Origin: Enterocloster aldenensis
GTDB taxonomy: Bacteria > Bacillota > Clostridia > Lachnospirales > Lachnospiraceae
DNA length: 64,000 bases
Direction: 5' to 3'
Assembly: GCF_003434055.1 (NCBI RefSeq)
Contig: NZ_QVEX01000001.1
Location: 683,824 to 747,823 of the forward strand
Shown: piece by piece, positions 50,261 through 59,213 of the stretch
Numbering within the stretch: position 1 is the stretch's first letter
How the letters are laid out: each line of letters starts with the position of its first letter
The notes under the pieces: generated by a model
What the model saw: only the letters and a program-made list of their open reading frames with translations
The model's database searches: none
What the model was told of the DNA's origin: nothing
Program-made: the position numbers and the translations under genes

Positions 50261-51364
50261 CTATTTGCTGCTGGTTGCCAGGAACTCGTCCTTATAGGGC
50301 ACCAGTGTTTCCTCATAGAATTTATCAGCATACTCCTGGGCGTCCTTCTTGGCAATGTATTTGACCGTCAGGTAATTCTCTTCCATTGTCTTTACAAAAT
50401 CCTGGTCCTTTGTCACCTGCTCCAGGGCATCTGACAGGATATCCACGATTTCATCCGGGGTATCCGGGTGTACGCCCAGCCAGAACCATTTGCTGCAGTC
50501 AATATCCTTTAACCCATATTCGGATGGCAGGGGCACGTCCGAAAGCAGTTCATTCTTTTCACTTCCCAGCAGGCAGAGCGCCTGGAATTCCCCTGTTGCA
50601 AAATAATCCTTTGCCAGTGCATAAGCCAGGACCGCCGTATCTGTCTGCTGTCCTAAAAGGGCTGTCATCTTGGCTGCATTGTTCCCAACGTCCATGGGTT
50701 TGAATTTTGCATCCCACTCCGTGTTCATGGCAATGCCGTATACCTGGTTGGCGGCGCCGATCTTCATGCCATACTCAATGGTGCCCGGGGCTGCCTGGGT
50801 GCGTTCCACCAAGTCCTTGATGTCCTCATAACCAGAAGCCTTATTGGCAACCAGGACCGTTGTATTGTCAAACAGCGGAATCCCTACGGTCTTAAAGCTG
50901 TCAATCACAATATCCGTTGTCCCCATCATGTTAGGGATATACGCATCCAGCCCGTTAATGACCATGGTATACCCATCCGGCTCACTGTCCAGGACCTGCT
51001 GCATGCCAAGGATGGTTGCACCGCCCTCCACATTGGTCACCACAACATTCACACCCAGGTATTTTGAAAGATACTGTGCAATGACGCGGGTATTGTAATC
51101 CGTGTCCCCTCCCGCCTTTACAGGGCATATGATCTGAATGGGCTTTTTAGGGAAATCCGCCCGGGCTGCGGTCCCGCCTTCCTCCTTTGGGCTGCCGGTT
51201 CCTTCTGCTTCCTTGTTCTCACTGGCTGGATCTGCTTTTTCCCCTGCCCCGGTTCCTGCCGCTGTTTCTGCGGATGTTGCCTTTGCAGGTCCGTTCCCCG
51301 CGCATCCTGCCATGGATATTGCCATGGCTGCTGCCAATGTGACTGCCACGATTTTTTTCTTCAT
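50261..51364 (-). CDS. tripartite tricarboxylate transporter binding protein TctC
   Basis: A 367-residue extracytoplasmic binding protein with a lipobox (ISMAGCAGN), so it is lipid-anchored. The mature part begins FPKKPIQIICPVKAGGDTDYN, of which PIQIICPVKAGG is typical of the Bug/TctC family that binds carboxylates. It delivers a small acid, presumably a C4 acid sugar, to TctAB. Confidence 0.93.
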   Translation of the reverse strand: MKKKIVAVTLAAAMAISMAGCAGNGPAKATSAETAAGTGAGEKADPASENKEAEGTGSPKEEGGTAARADFPKKPIQIICPVKAGGDTDYNTRVIAQYLSKYLGVNVVVTNVEGGATILGMQQVLDSEPDGYTMVINGLDAYIPNMMGTTDIVIDSFKTVGIPLFDNTTVLVANKASGYEDIKDLVERTQAAPGTIEYGMKIGAANQVYGIAMNTEWDAKFKPMDVGNNAAKMTALLGQQTDTAVLAYALAKDYFATGEFQALCLLGSEKNELLSDVPLPSEYGLKDIDCSKWFWLGVHPDTPDEIVDILSDALEQVTKDQDFVKTMEENYLTVKYIAKKDAQEYADKFYEETLVPYKDEFLATSSK

Positions 51365-51421
51365 AGTCTCAATCTCCTTCTCCTTGTGATTTATTCCTTG
51401 TGATTTATGATCAATTCCTGT

Positions 51422-52216
51422 TTACCGCTGCGGATACGCTTCCCTGAACCGGTCCGTCTGTTCCATTGCCATCTTGCCCAGGGTAGTGGTATCAGACATC
51501 ATGACTACCATGCTATATCCTTTTTCATACAGTTCCCTGGCCTGCTCAAAGCTTCCTGCCACGGTTGCAAGGAACTTATCGGATTTGAGCACAACCGCTT
51601 CCACCCTGCGGATTGCCTCCTGCACCTCCCTGTCCCCCGGATTGCAGAAATGTCCAAAGGAAGTAGCCAGATCCATGGGGCCGATGAAAATACCGTCCAG
51701 TCCATTGGTACCCACGATCTCCTCAATATGGTCCACCGCTGTTTTGGTTTCCACGGCCACAAGCACATCCAGTTCCTCATTGGCATAATCCAGATAATCC
51801 CTCTGGTTCATGCCATATCCTCCCGCCCTTGGGCTGGGGGCAATCCCCCTGATTCCCTCCAGGGGATACTTGCATGCGCTCACTGCCCTTGCTGCCTCCT
51901 CAGCATTGTTTACATAAGGAACCAGTATGCCGCTTACGCCTGCATCCAATATCCGCTTAATTGTCACAAAATCATTCCACGGGGCCCTTACAAAGGGCAC
52001 TGCCTCATAATGGGAAATGGCCTGCATCTGGCTTATAAGGTTCATTATGTCCCCTGGCCCATGTTCCATATCCACCATCAATATGTCGAACCCGGCCTTT
52101 GCCATGATTTCGGCAGTAATGGGACTGGCTGCCTGAAGCCATGCGGCCGACAGCTTCTTTTTCTCCGCCAGCAGCCGTTTTGCCCGGTTGCGGAAAGCTT
52201 CTCCTCTTCTCAGCAT
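51422..52216 (-). CDS. HpcH/HpaI-family aldolase
   Basis: A 264-residue class II aldolase that cleaves 2-oxo-3-deoxy or 4-hydroxy-2-oxo acids to pyruvate plus an aldehyde using a divalent metal. The motifs MVDMEHGPGD (near 48), VAVETKTAVDHIEEI (near 147, metal-binding Glu) and FIGPMDLATSFG (near 172, metal-binding Asp) are those of the family. The start at 52216 is chosen from three close ATGs because AGGAGG lies 9 nt upstream. It is the first gene behind the predicted sigma-54 promoter. Confidence 0.92.
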   Translation of the reverse strand: MLRRGEAFRNRAKRLLAEKKKLSAAWLQAASPITAEIMAKAGFDILMVDMEHGPGDIMNLISQMQAISHYEAVPFVRAPWNDFVTIKRILDAGVSGILVPYVNNAEEAARAVSACKYPLEGIRGIAPSPRAGGYGMNQRDYLDYANEELDVLVAVETKTAVDHIEEIVGTNGLDGIFIGPMDLATSFGHFCNPGDREVQEAIRRVEAVVLKSDKFLATVAGSFEQARELYEKGYSMVVMMSDTTTLGKMAMEQTDRFREAYPQR

Positions 52217-52289
52217 TTTCATCATCCTCCTGATTCTTACCGGCCAGATACAGGCACCGATGTCTGACCTGGCTTCTGCCTTTATATGA

Positions 52290-52305
52290 AGCAATTTCCA
52301 TGCCA
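52290..52305 (-). promoter_or_regulatory. predicted sigma-54 (-24/-12) promoter
   Basis: On the minus strand TGGCAT-N5-TTGCT matches the sigma-54 consensus TGGCAC-N5-TTGC(A/T) at all but one position. It lies 74-90 nt before the aldolase start and is divergent from an enhancer-binding protein gene with a GAFTGA motif. Confidence 0.8.
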
Positions 52306-52431
52306 ATCCCTGAACCGGGACAAAAACCAATCTTATTTATATAACCTGTACAAAAAAGCCCCTTTACTTTTGGCACTAATCCCATATCTTACCCTCCCTC
52401 CCCCTTGGGCACTGCCATCCATATCCTCCAT

Positions 52432-52445
52432 AATGTTGCAACATT
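52432..52445. promoter_or_regulatory. palindromic site, candidate enhancer
   Basis: AATGTTGCAACATT is a perfect 14-bp palindrome about 130 bp upstream of the -24 box, the usual distance for an upstream activator site of a sigma-54 regulator. It also lies about 100 bp before the activator's own start codon. The remainder of 52217-52547 shows no gene. Confidence 0.65.
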
Positions 52446-52547
52446 TTCTTTCATATAAAATATTTCGTTTCATTCCTCCGGAAAATGTGGTATCATGGTA
52501 AAAAACAGATGGGAGCATAACCGCTTTCCGGAAAGGAACAGGAAATC

Positions 52548-54452
52548 ATGGTAAAAATAGCCCTTGTGGTGCCCTGTGAAAACTTCATAGCAGATGCCGC
52601 CCAGATATTAAGCCAGCACAACCAGTTTCATGAACAGGAGGACTCCGAAACCTATGTCATGGACGAAATCATCATGAACAATTCCGATACCGGACACGTA
52701 CAGATTGACGCCGACATCATCCTGACCCGCGGCCTTCTGGCCCAGATACTGGCCAACCTTCCGGGCGACATCCCCGTGGTCCGCATATCGGTCCCCACAG
52801 CAGATATCCTTCGGACCATCCGCAAATGCACGCAGCTCTACGGGCAGAAACAGATTGGGATCATCGCTGCCGGAAACATGCTGGCAGGCATTACGGGATT
52901 AGCCGACCTGTGCGACGCCCCCATCCAGACATACCTGCTCTCCCCCAACTGGAACAACGAGGCCCTGGTGGACCAGGCTGTCCGCGAAGGATGTGAGGTC
53001 ATCATCGGAGGCCTGAACACCTGCCGGTACGCACAGATGGTACATATCCCCAACATGCTGATTGAAACAAGCAAGGAAGCGTTCTGGGACGCCCTGTCCT
53101 CTGCCAAACGGTCCCTGCTCATCTTCCGCAAGGAGCAGGAGAAATCCATGCGCCTTCAGACCATACTGGATATCTCCCACGACGGCATCATCTTCATCGA
53201 TCCTTCCAGGCGTGTGACCACGGTCAATAAAAAAGCCCAGTCCGTCTTCGGCCTGGACAGCAGCTGCATCGGGAAACGCATCATCGATTTCCCCTTTCCC
53301 CTGGAGCTGAAAAACATATTATCCGACAACAACGAGTACACCAATAAAATACTCCAGCATAACCGCACCCTGCTGAGCATCAGCAAAACCTTTGTAAGGA
53401 CCCAGGCCTTCTTATCCGGTTCCATTGTAAACATCCAGCTGGTCAATGAGATCCAGTCCCTGGAAGGCGATATACGCAAACAGATATATGACAAAGGCCT
53501 TGTAGCGAAACTCACCTTTGAGGACATGGTGGGGACCGCCCCTGCAATGGCATCCGTGATCCGCACCGCCAGGAAATACAGCCAGACCAATTCCAATATA
53601 CATCTTATTGGGGAAAGCGGGACCGGCAAGGAAGTGCTGGCGCAAAGCATCCACAATTCCAGCAGCCGCAGCCTCTGCCCTTTTGTGGCCGTAAACTGCG
53701 CGGCCATTCCGGATACCCTGCTTGAAAGCGAACTCTTTGGTTATGTCACGGGAGCGTTTACCGGAGCCCGCAAAAACGGAAAGGCAGGATTGTTCGAGCT
53801 GGCCCACACAGGCACCATCTTCCTGGATGAAATCGGCGAGATCCCCCTGCCCCTTCAGGCCAAGCTCCTGAGGGTGCTTCAGGAACGTGAAATCATGAGG
53901 GTGGGCGGTGATTCAGTCATCCATGTGGATATCCGCATCATTGCCGCCACCAATCAGAACCTGGAAAGCCTGGTCCGAAACAACCAGTTCCGTGAGGATT
54001 TATTCTACCGGCTGGATGTTCTGAGGATAAACATACCGCCCCTGAACCAGCACAGGGAAGACATCCCCCTTCTGGTTTCCAGATACATGAACAGGAACTT
54101 CCCCGGCATCATCACGGAGCCTGAAGTCATCCAGTTCCTGTGTCAGTCAGACTGGACCGGCAACATACGCCATTTATTCAATATCTGCGAGCGCATGGCC
54201 GTGTTATGCAGCGACGGCCGCATTGACATTGAATGTGCCAGACTGGCCTTTCCTGCCACGGCCTCACCTGGCACACCCGCCTCAGGCACGGCCTCCCTTG
54301 TCACGGCTGCCACAGATGCCTCCACGGAGAGACGCCAAATCATGGAGGCCCTGTCCTCCTGCCGCTTCAACAAGGGGCAGACAGCTGCCATGCTGGGCAT
54401 GAGCCGGTCCACTCTTTGGAGGAAGATGAAGGAGTATCACATAGAGGGATGA
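52548..54452 (+). CDS. sigma-54-dependent activator, PrpR type
   Basis: A 634-residue enhancer-binding protein: a PrpR-type N-terminal ligand domain (about 1-190), a PAS-like region (about 200-310), an AAA+ domain with Walker A GESGTGKE (near 355), GAFTGA (near 401, contact with sigma-54) and FLDEIGEIPL, and a C-terminal Fis-type helix-turn-helix (CRFNKGQTAAMLGMSRSTLW). It probably activates the divergent aldolase-TctCBA-kinase operon when its acid ligand is present. The ATG follows AAAGGAACAGG. Confidence 0.93.
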   Translation: MVKIALVVPCENFIADAAQILSQHNQFHEQEDSETYVMDEIIMNNSDTGHVQIDADIILTRGLLAQILANLPGDIPVVRISVPTADILRTIRKCTQLYGQKQIGIIAAGNMLAGITGLADLCDAPIQTYLLSPNWNNEALVDQAVREGCEVIIGGLNTCRYAQMVHIPNMLIETSKEAFWDALSSAKRSLLIFRKEQEKSMRLQTILDISHDGIIFIDPSRRVTTVNKKAQSVFGLDSSCIGKRIIDFPFPLELKNILSDNNEYTNKILQHNRTLLSISKTFVRTQAFLSGSIVNIQLVNEIQSLEGDIRKQIYDKGLVAKLTFEDMVGTAPAMASVIRTARKYSQTNSNIHLIGESGTGKEVLAQSIHNSSSRSLCPFVAVNCAAIPDTLLESELFGYVTGAFTGARKNGKAGLFELAHTGTIFLDEIGEIPLPLQAKLLRVLQEREIMRVGGDSVIHVDIRIIAATNQNLESLVRNNQFREDLFYRLDVLRINIPPLNQHREDIPLLVSRYMNRNFPGIITEPEVIQFLCQSDWTGNIRHLFNICERMAVLCSDGRIDIECARLAFPATASPGTPASGTASLVTAATDASTERRQIMEALSSCRFNKGQTAAMLGMSRSTLWRKMKEYHIEG

Positions 54453-54456
54453 TCTT

Positions 54457-54609
54457 GACGGGATAAAAGATGGGCGGATAGAAACATTATTTCGGGATTT
54501 AAAGTATACAATTGGTCTGTTGCATTTTCACTCGAAAAAGGTGGAGTATATACTTCAGGAAATCTATGCCAGATTAATAATGTATGACTTTTCTGAACTG
54601 ATTATCTAG
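54457..54609 (+). pseudogene. IS4-family transposase remnant (C-terminal fragment)
   Basis: Reading frame from 54457 to a stop at 54609 gives LDGIKDGRIETLFRDLKYTI followed by GLLHFHSKKVEYILQEIYAR, the C-terminal end of IS4-type transposases (usual form IETSFRELKY...GLxxFHSKK...QEIFARL). About 50 residues remain; no start or catalytic DDE region is present. It begins just after the PrpR-type stop codon and marks the left edge of the AT-rich segment. Confidence 0.85.
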
Positions 54610-54745
54610 CACGTAGATAGAAAAGAAAGATAGAAAACATGAATACAAAGACAGTTTTTCTGTTGCAGCACACATATGTCGGGAAATTCTATTAGGTAAA
54701 AATACTCCTCCTGATATTGAATCGTTTATGTTATAAATAAAACAA

Positions 54746-54777
54746 GGGCTGAACATCCCAAAAGGAACTTTCAGCCC
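54746..54777 (-). terminator. terminator of the AT-rich gene series
   Basis: On the minus strand GGGCTGAAAGTTCC and GGGATGTTCAGCCC pair around TTTT, followed by TTGTTTTATTT, downstream of the fusion gene. The remainder of 54453-54829 holds the transposase remnant and nothing else recognised. Confidence 0.8.
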
Positions 54778-54829
54778 AGTTATTATCATAGAAAATCGTA
54801 TTTTCAGACTTTTCTTCACACATTCAAAA

Positions 54830-56434
54830 TTATAGTTTACGTTCTTTTATCATCTTCCACACATTCCTCCCACAATTAAAATATTGTTTATCATCGTTTA
54901 AAATATTAATCGTTTTATCCTCCTTAACATTATCTTCACAAACATCTCTTACAAAGTCCTGAAGACAATCCTTAAATAACTCCAATTCTGCATTCTGCAG
55001 CAAACGCTTCTGCAAATCTGATAAATCTAAACTCAGATAGAACATATCATCTGTTTCGGTATCCAGGACAAGCTCTCCATTTGTTCTTGGAGACGTTATT
55101 AATATTTTTTTTTGACTTAATTTTATCACATCACAAAAACTTGACTGATTAGCATTGTTCTTTATAATCAATAACTCTTGAGGATAAGAAGCTAGCTTAG
55201 TGAGTTCATTTGAATCCGTCTTGATTTTTAAAATATATTCAGACGCTCCTGGAATCATCCAAACATATCCATTATAAAAATACGAATCATAAAAATACTT
55301 TCCATGTTTCAACTCTAATTCCAAAAAATCCAATTCTACCTTTTCATTACTTATTGGATTCCATTTCAATACTTTATGATAATTATATGGCGTAAACCAC
55401 ATCCATTCTCCATCAAATTCTATAGATGAGAAAGAGGCTACTGGGTATTCCCAAGAATATGCTGACATGGTTCCAGTATCCGTATCTATTTTTACGATGC
55501 ATTGTGCTTCATATGGATTAAGCCATATTTCTTTTCCCCTCAGTGTGGCACCTGCAAAATTGTGACGTTTAAAATCCCATTTAAAAGAGTCTGGCCAACA
55601 AGAAAAGCACTGAACAATTTCCTCTTCCAAGTCAATTCTTAATACTGAAGCCGCATATGCTGGAATAACCCAGGCATATTTCCCCTGTTTAATCGCTGTA
55701 TAAAATTTAAATAACGTATTCATAATTTGGCATTCTTCAGGTATTTCCAAATATGATATTTCTAATGTTTCAACATTTATCTTTGATATATAATTACCAC
55801 CTTGAGGAATAAACCAGCAGTCCTTTTCATATGCTACCGCACATCTGTGAATTCCTACTGCCACCGAAGTCTCTTTGCTAAAGGTTTTCAAAAACAAAAT
55901 TTCTTTAGTCAGGAAATCATACCTAAAAAAGCCATTTATATTATAACCACTAAAATAAAAATATTTTTCTATTTGAACGCCTGCAATTGTTTGTACAAAC
56001 TCTATCTTTTGAATTGTTGTTAATGGATATATCGGCTTTTGAGTATAACCATAAAGAGATGTCAACGAACTTGTACAATCTCCTATATATGCATCAGAAG
56101 TTTGAAAGGCCTGATTGATATTAGGGGTATTATCATAGATTCCATTATCCATATTGGCGAAACGCCTCAAAATCTGTTGATATTTATTTTCTATTTGATA
56201 ATTCAGAGAATAAATGGTTTCTAAACTTAAAGGATGTGGTCTCCATAATAAAATAACATCTTTTTTATCTTCAAAAATATCCAATATTATACACAATCTT
56301 TGAATATGCAATTCAGCTTCGTTCATCAATCCATACAAATGAGTATTCAGCAAAAAGACCTTTTGGCGTTTTAAACTCGTATTTTCTTTTTCTACTTTCA
56401 CGTCAATCTCCATTCCGTTATTGATAATAAACAC
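54830..56434 (-). CDS. CDP-glycerol-transferase-like domain fused to beta-propeller
   Basis: A 534-residue protein with no signal peptide. Residues about 25-150 resemble the C-terminal half of CDP-glycerol glycerophosphotransferases (DVILLWRPHP, then DAYIGDCTSSLTSLYGYTQ). Residues about 160-440 contain at least five repeats of the form W-x-x-P-(5-8)-I-x-K-I (CWFIPQGGNYISKI, AWVIPAYAASVLRI, IWLNPYEAQCIVKI, MWFTPYNYHKVLKW, VWMIPGASEYILKI), about 45-50 residues apart, as in a beta-propeller. The N-terminal half of a usual transferase is missing. The start is a GTG at 56434 with only a weak ribosome site; the ATG at 56413 is possible. Function is unknown. Confidence 0.7.
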   Translation of the reverse strand: MFIINNGMEIDVKVEKENTSLKRQKVFLLNTHLYGLMNEAELHIQRLCIILDIFEDKKDVILLWRPHPLSLETIYSLNYQIENKYQQILRRFANMDNGIYDNTPNINQAFQTSDAYIGDCTSSLTSLYGYTQKPIYPLTTIQKIEFVQTIAGVQIEKYFYFSGYNINGFFRYDFLTKEILFLKTFSKETSVAVGIHRCAVAYEKDCWFIPQGGNYISKINVETLEISYLEIPEECQIMNTLFKFYTAIKQGKYAWVIPAYAASVLRIDLEEEIVQCFSCWPDSFKWDFKRHNFAGATLRGKEIWLNPYEAQCIVKIDTDTGTMSAYSWEYPVASFSSIEFDGEWMWFTPYNYHKVLKWNPISNEKVELDFLELELKHGKYFYDSYFYNGYVWMIPGASEYILKIKTDSNELTKLASYPQELLIIKNNANQSSFCDVIKLSQKKILITSPRTNGELVLDTETDDMFYLSLDLSDLQKRLLQNAELELFKDCLQDFVRDVCEDNVKEDKTINILNDDKQYFNCGRNVWKMIKERKL

Positions 56435-56467
56435 GCTAAACCAGAAACCTCATCCGCAGCGTAGACA

Positions 56468-57436
56468 TTACCGTTTATAACGCAGGGTACCCTTTTTGAT
56501 AACAAATACCGCCTCATCCCCATTCCCTTCATCATTCGCTTTTTCCGCAATCTTATCATATTTTATTTTTCTACTCCGTGGATAAAAATTGCATAATTCC
56601 GCATGGGACTTCTCTGTTTTTTTGTAGCCATCACTTATATGCAAAATTCCCCCCTTGGAATCATAATATATCTGCTCCAATACCAATCCAGCGCTATCGC
56701 ATAAATGCTTCATGCTTTGAGGGGTATACAAATACCAGTGTCTCGGAGCGTCGATTTGACAATAGTCTAATCCAAACAGCTTCCACGAGATCCCACCACA
56801 CAACGGAATTGATATTATACAAACACCTCTATCTGATAACAAACTATATACTTTCCGCAGTACTTCTAATGGATTCTCCATATGCTCAAATGAATGATTA
56901 AAGGTGATACAGTCATAAACCTGGTTATGAATTGAAAATATATCTCCGGAAATAAATTTCCACTTCCTGTCACATGAAGCTATCTCCGGACAATATAAAT
57001 CAATACCAGTTACATGTTTCCACCCCATATCATATAAAGAATACAACCACCCGCCTGTAGCGCATCCAACATCCAATATTTCTGCCTTTTTTGATAAAAA
57101 TAAACCATATAGACGTTTAAACTGTATATCTAAATTTTCCAGCCTGACTATATATTTAAAAAATCTTTTTCCTTTCATATGAATAATCAATTCAACCAAC
57201 AATTTATTACGAAGCCGTATCCCAGTTTCCTTTTCCCGTTGCCTCCTCTTTATAAACGGATTATAATCAGGAGCATACCACCTTGACATATCCTCTATCG
57301 GCTCGTTCAACATTAAGGTACCGCAATGTGCACAATGCAAATATGCAAATACATCCCCCTTATTTAATATTCTTTCTTTTACATTGTAGATGATATTTCC
57401 ATCTATGTTCCCACATATTTTACATCTGTGATTCAT
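56468..57436 (-). CDS. class I SAM methyltransferase with N-terminal zinc-binding motif
   Basis: A 322-residue protein. The N-terminus holds two Cys pairs (CKIC at 5-8 and CAHC at 35-38) forming a zinc ribbon, as in sugar C-methyltransferases and related enzymes. A SAM-binding motif (ILDVGCATGGW near residue 120) and FNHSFEHMENPLEVL follow. It probably methylates an activated sugar or lipid-linked intermediate. The start at 57436 follows TTGGAGG, inside the TPP enzyme gene, which it overlaps by 17 nt. The acceptor is not known. Confidence 0.85.
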   Translation of the reverse strand: MNHRCKICGNIDGNIIYNVKERILNKGDVFAYLHCAHCGTLMLNEPIEDMSRWYAPDYNPFIKRRQREKETGIRLRNKLLVELIIHMKGKRFFKYIVRLENLDIQFKRLYGLFLSKKAEILDVGCATGGWLYSLYDMGWKHVTGIDLYCPEIASCDRKWKFISGDIFSIHNQVYDCITFNHSFEHMENPLEVLRKVYSLLSDRGVCIISIPLCGGISWKLFGLDYCQIDAPRHWYLYTPQSMKHLCDSAGLVLEQIYYDSKGGILHISDGYKKTEKSHAELCNFYPRSRKIKYDKIAEKANDEGNGDEAVFVIKKGTLRYKR

Positions 57437-59201
57437 AAATACCTCCAAAGCTGCCTTCCAGCTCCTGTTTAATATTTTCCATTTCAGCAATAGACAGGTA
57501 CGGTATCTGATTGTCCAACCTATCCTTACCTAAAAGTTCTGGCCTGACAGTTGTGTCTTGAGATAACAGACAATTAATAATATATGGCTTATCGTCTTTT
57601 ATAATAGCAGATAAGCGACCTATATCTTCATATTTGGCTACTTCGAAATACCCAAGATTATATGCCCTTGCAATATATTTAAATTGGGGTTGATAAAAAC
57701 CTTCAACTGAACCTATATACCGCCTACCATAATACTTTTGATGGATATCACGTATTAGACCTAACGAAAAGTTATTCATTAATATTATTTTTGCAGGTAT
57801 TTTCCTACTTCCAATTAGGCAGAGTTCCTGTAGGTTCATCTGCACTCCGCCATCACCAGTAAAGCAAATGACTTTTGAAAACAATCCGCTAAAGTAAGCC
57901 CCAATACCGGCAGGCAGCGAAAACCCCATCGCGCCAAGCCCACCTGAATTTAATATACGGAATTTATTCACATTTAAACGGAGAGATTGAGCTACCCACA
58001 TCTGGTTCTGTCCTACATCTGCAGTAAATATTGTATTATCCTCTACAAGTTTTCCAACTTGACCAATAAACCAATTGGGAGAAATCCCCTCTCCATTCAA
58101 ATTCTGCTCTGAGTATTTCTCTTTCCAAGTTTGAAGCAATTTAAGCCATCCCTGATAATCAGGAAACATAACCGAATTTTTAATTTCACGAATAAAACAA
58201 TGCATGAATGCTTTTAAATCACAGCATATGGAAATATCACTTTTCACCTTATGATTTATCTCATTTTTATCAATATCAATATGTACAATTCGTGCATGTT
58301 TTGCAAATTCCCTATAGCACTTTCCAGTTTGCCGGGTATCCAGGCGGGATCCCAGCACTAAAATAACATCCGCATTTTGTACCGCCAAATTGGCAAACCG
58401 ATTTCCATAAACCCCTATAAAACCGTAAAAAAAATCATCTTTATGGCTCAACACATCTAATCCCATCAGAGTAACAACGGTTGGAATCTTTAATAATGAT
58501 ATTAACTCGCGAAATATACATATGGTTTCTCTCCCGGATATACCTCCTCCTGCTAACACAACCGGTCTTTTTGCTGTCTTTAAGCATTCTATCGTCCTTA
58601 CTATACCTATCTTTATATCAATAGCACCATTAAATCCCTCATCTTCAATATGTTTATAGTGCCTTATCACATCTGTTTCAACTTCCATTCCCTGTACATC
58701 AACAGGTACATCAATCAGAACCGGTCCCGGCCGTCCATGAGTTGACAAGAAAAAGGCTTTTTCCAATTCATAGGCTATATCTTCTGGCTTCATAATAATA
58801 GTGGCATACTTGGTGATGCTATTCACAATTTTAGTAATACTAATTTCCTGAAAACTTTCCTGACGAATCTTTTCAGTCTTACGCATAGCATATGTACAAA
58901 CTTGTCCGGTAATAAAAATCACCGGTATCGAATCGCAAAATGCATCAGCAATTCCCGTTATCAAGTTAGTTGCTCCTGGTCCGTTGGATGCGATTGCCGC
59001 TCCTACCCCCTCATTAGATACCCTTGCATATGCGTCTGCGCATAATGCAGAGGCCTGTTCATGATAATTCTGAATATAGTTTATATTAGGATTTCTCGCA
59101 ACTGAATCTATTAAATGTGTCACAGAGCCCCCCTGATACCCAAAGATATGCTTTATACCTACAGACGCTAAAAAATCAATTATATAATCTGATACTAACA
59201 T
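57420..59201 (-). CDS. TPP-dependent acetolactate-synthase-like enzyme
   Basis: A 593-residue thiamine-diphosphate enzyme of the acetolactate synthase shape: N-terminal domain with the activating Glu in NYHEQASALCADAYAR (Glu48), a central domain, and a C-terminal TPP/Mg site (GDGGVQMN then MNNFSLG near residues 445-475). It forms a new C-C bond from a 2-oxo acid. It lies with a zinc-ribbon methyltransferase and an HMGL-type aldolase rather than other ilv genes, so a role in making a branched or acyl-modified surface sugar, as with YerE, is more likely than valine synthesis. No small subunit is nearby. Confidence 0.85.
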   Translation of the reverse strand: MLVSDYIIDFLASVGIKHIFGYQGGSVTHLIDSVARNPNINYIQNYHEQASALCADAYARVSNEGVGAAIASNGPGATNLITGIADAFCDSIPVIFITGQVCTYAMRKTEKIRQESFQEISITKIVNSITKYATIIMKPEDIAYELEKAFFLSTHGRPGPVLIDVPVDVQGMEVETDVIRHYKHIEDEGFNGAIDIKIGIVRTIECLKTAKRPVVLAGGGISGRETICIFRELISLLKIPTVVTLMGLDVLSHKDDFFYGFIGVYGNRFANLAVQNADVILVLGSRLDTRQTGKCYREFAKHARIVHIDIDKNEINHKVKSDISICCDLKAFMHCFIREIKNSVMFPDYQGWLKLLQTWKEKYSEQNLNGEGISPNWFIGQVGKLVEDNTIFTADVGQNQMWVAQSLRLNVNKFRILNSGGLGAMGFSLPAGIGAYFSGLFSKVICFTGDGGVQMNLQELCLIGSRKIPAKIILMNNFSLGLIRDIHQKYYGRRYIGSVEGFYQPQFKYIARAYNLGYFEVAKYEDIGRLSAIIKDDKPYIINCLLSQDTTVRPELLGKDRLDNQIPYLSIAEMENIKQELEGSFGGIYESQM

Positions 59202-59213
59202 TCTCTACCTCTT

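Noticed and set aside
52372..52390. TGGCAC on the plus strand as a sigma-54 promoter for the PrpR-type gene
   Set aside because: The required TTGC element at the proper spacing is missing.
54574..54819. 81-residue minus-strand open frame after the AT-rich genes
   Set aside because: It overlaps the terminator hairpin and the transposase remnant and shows no ribosome site or family motif.
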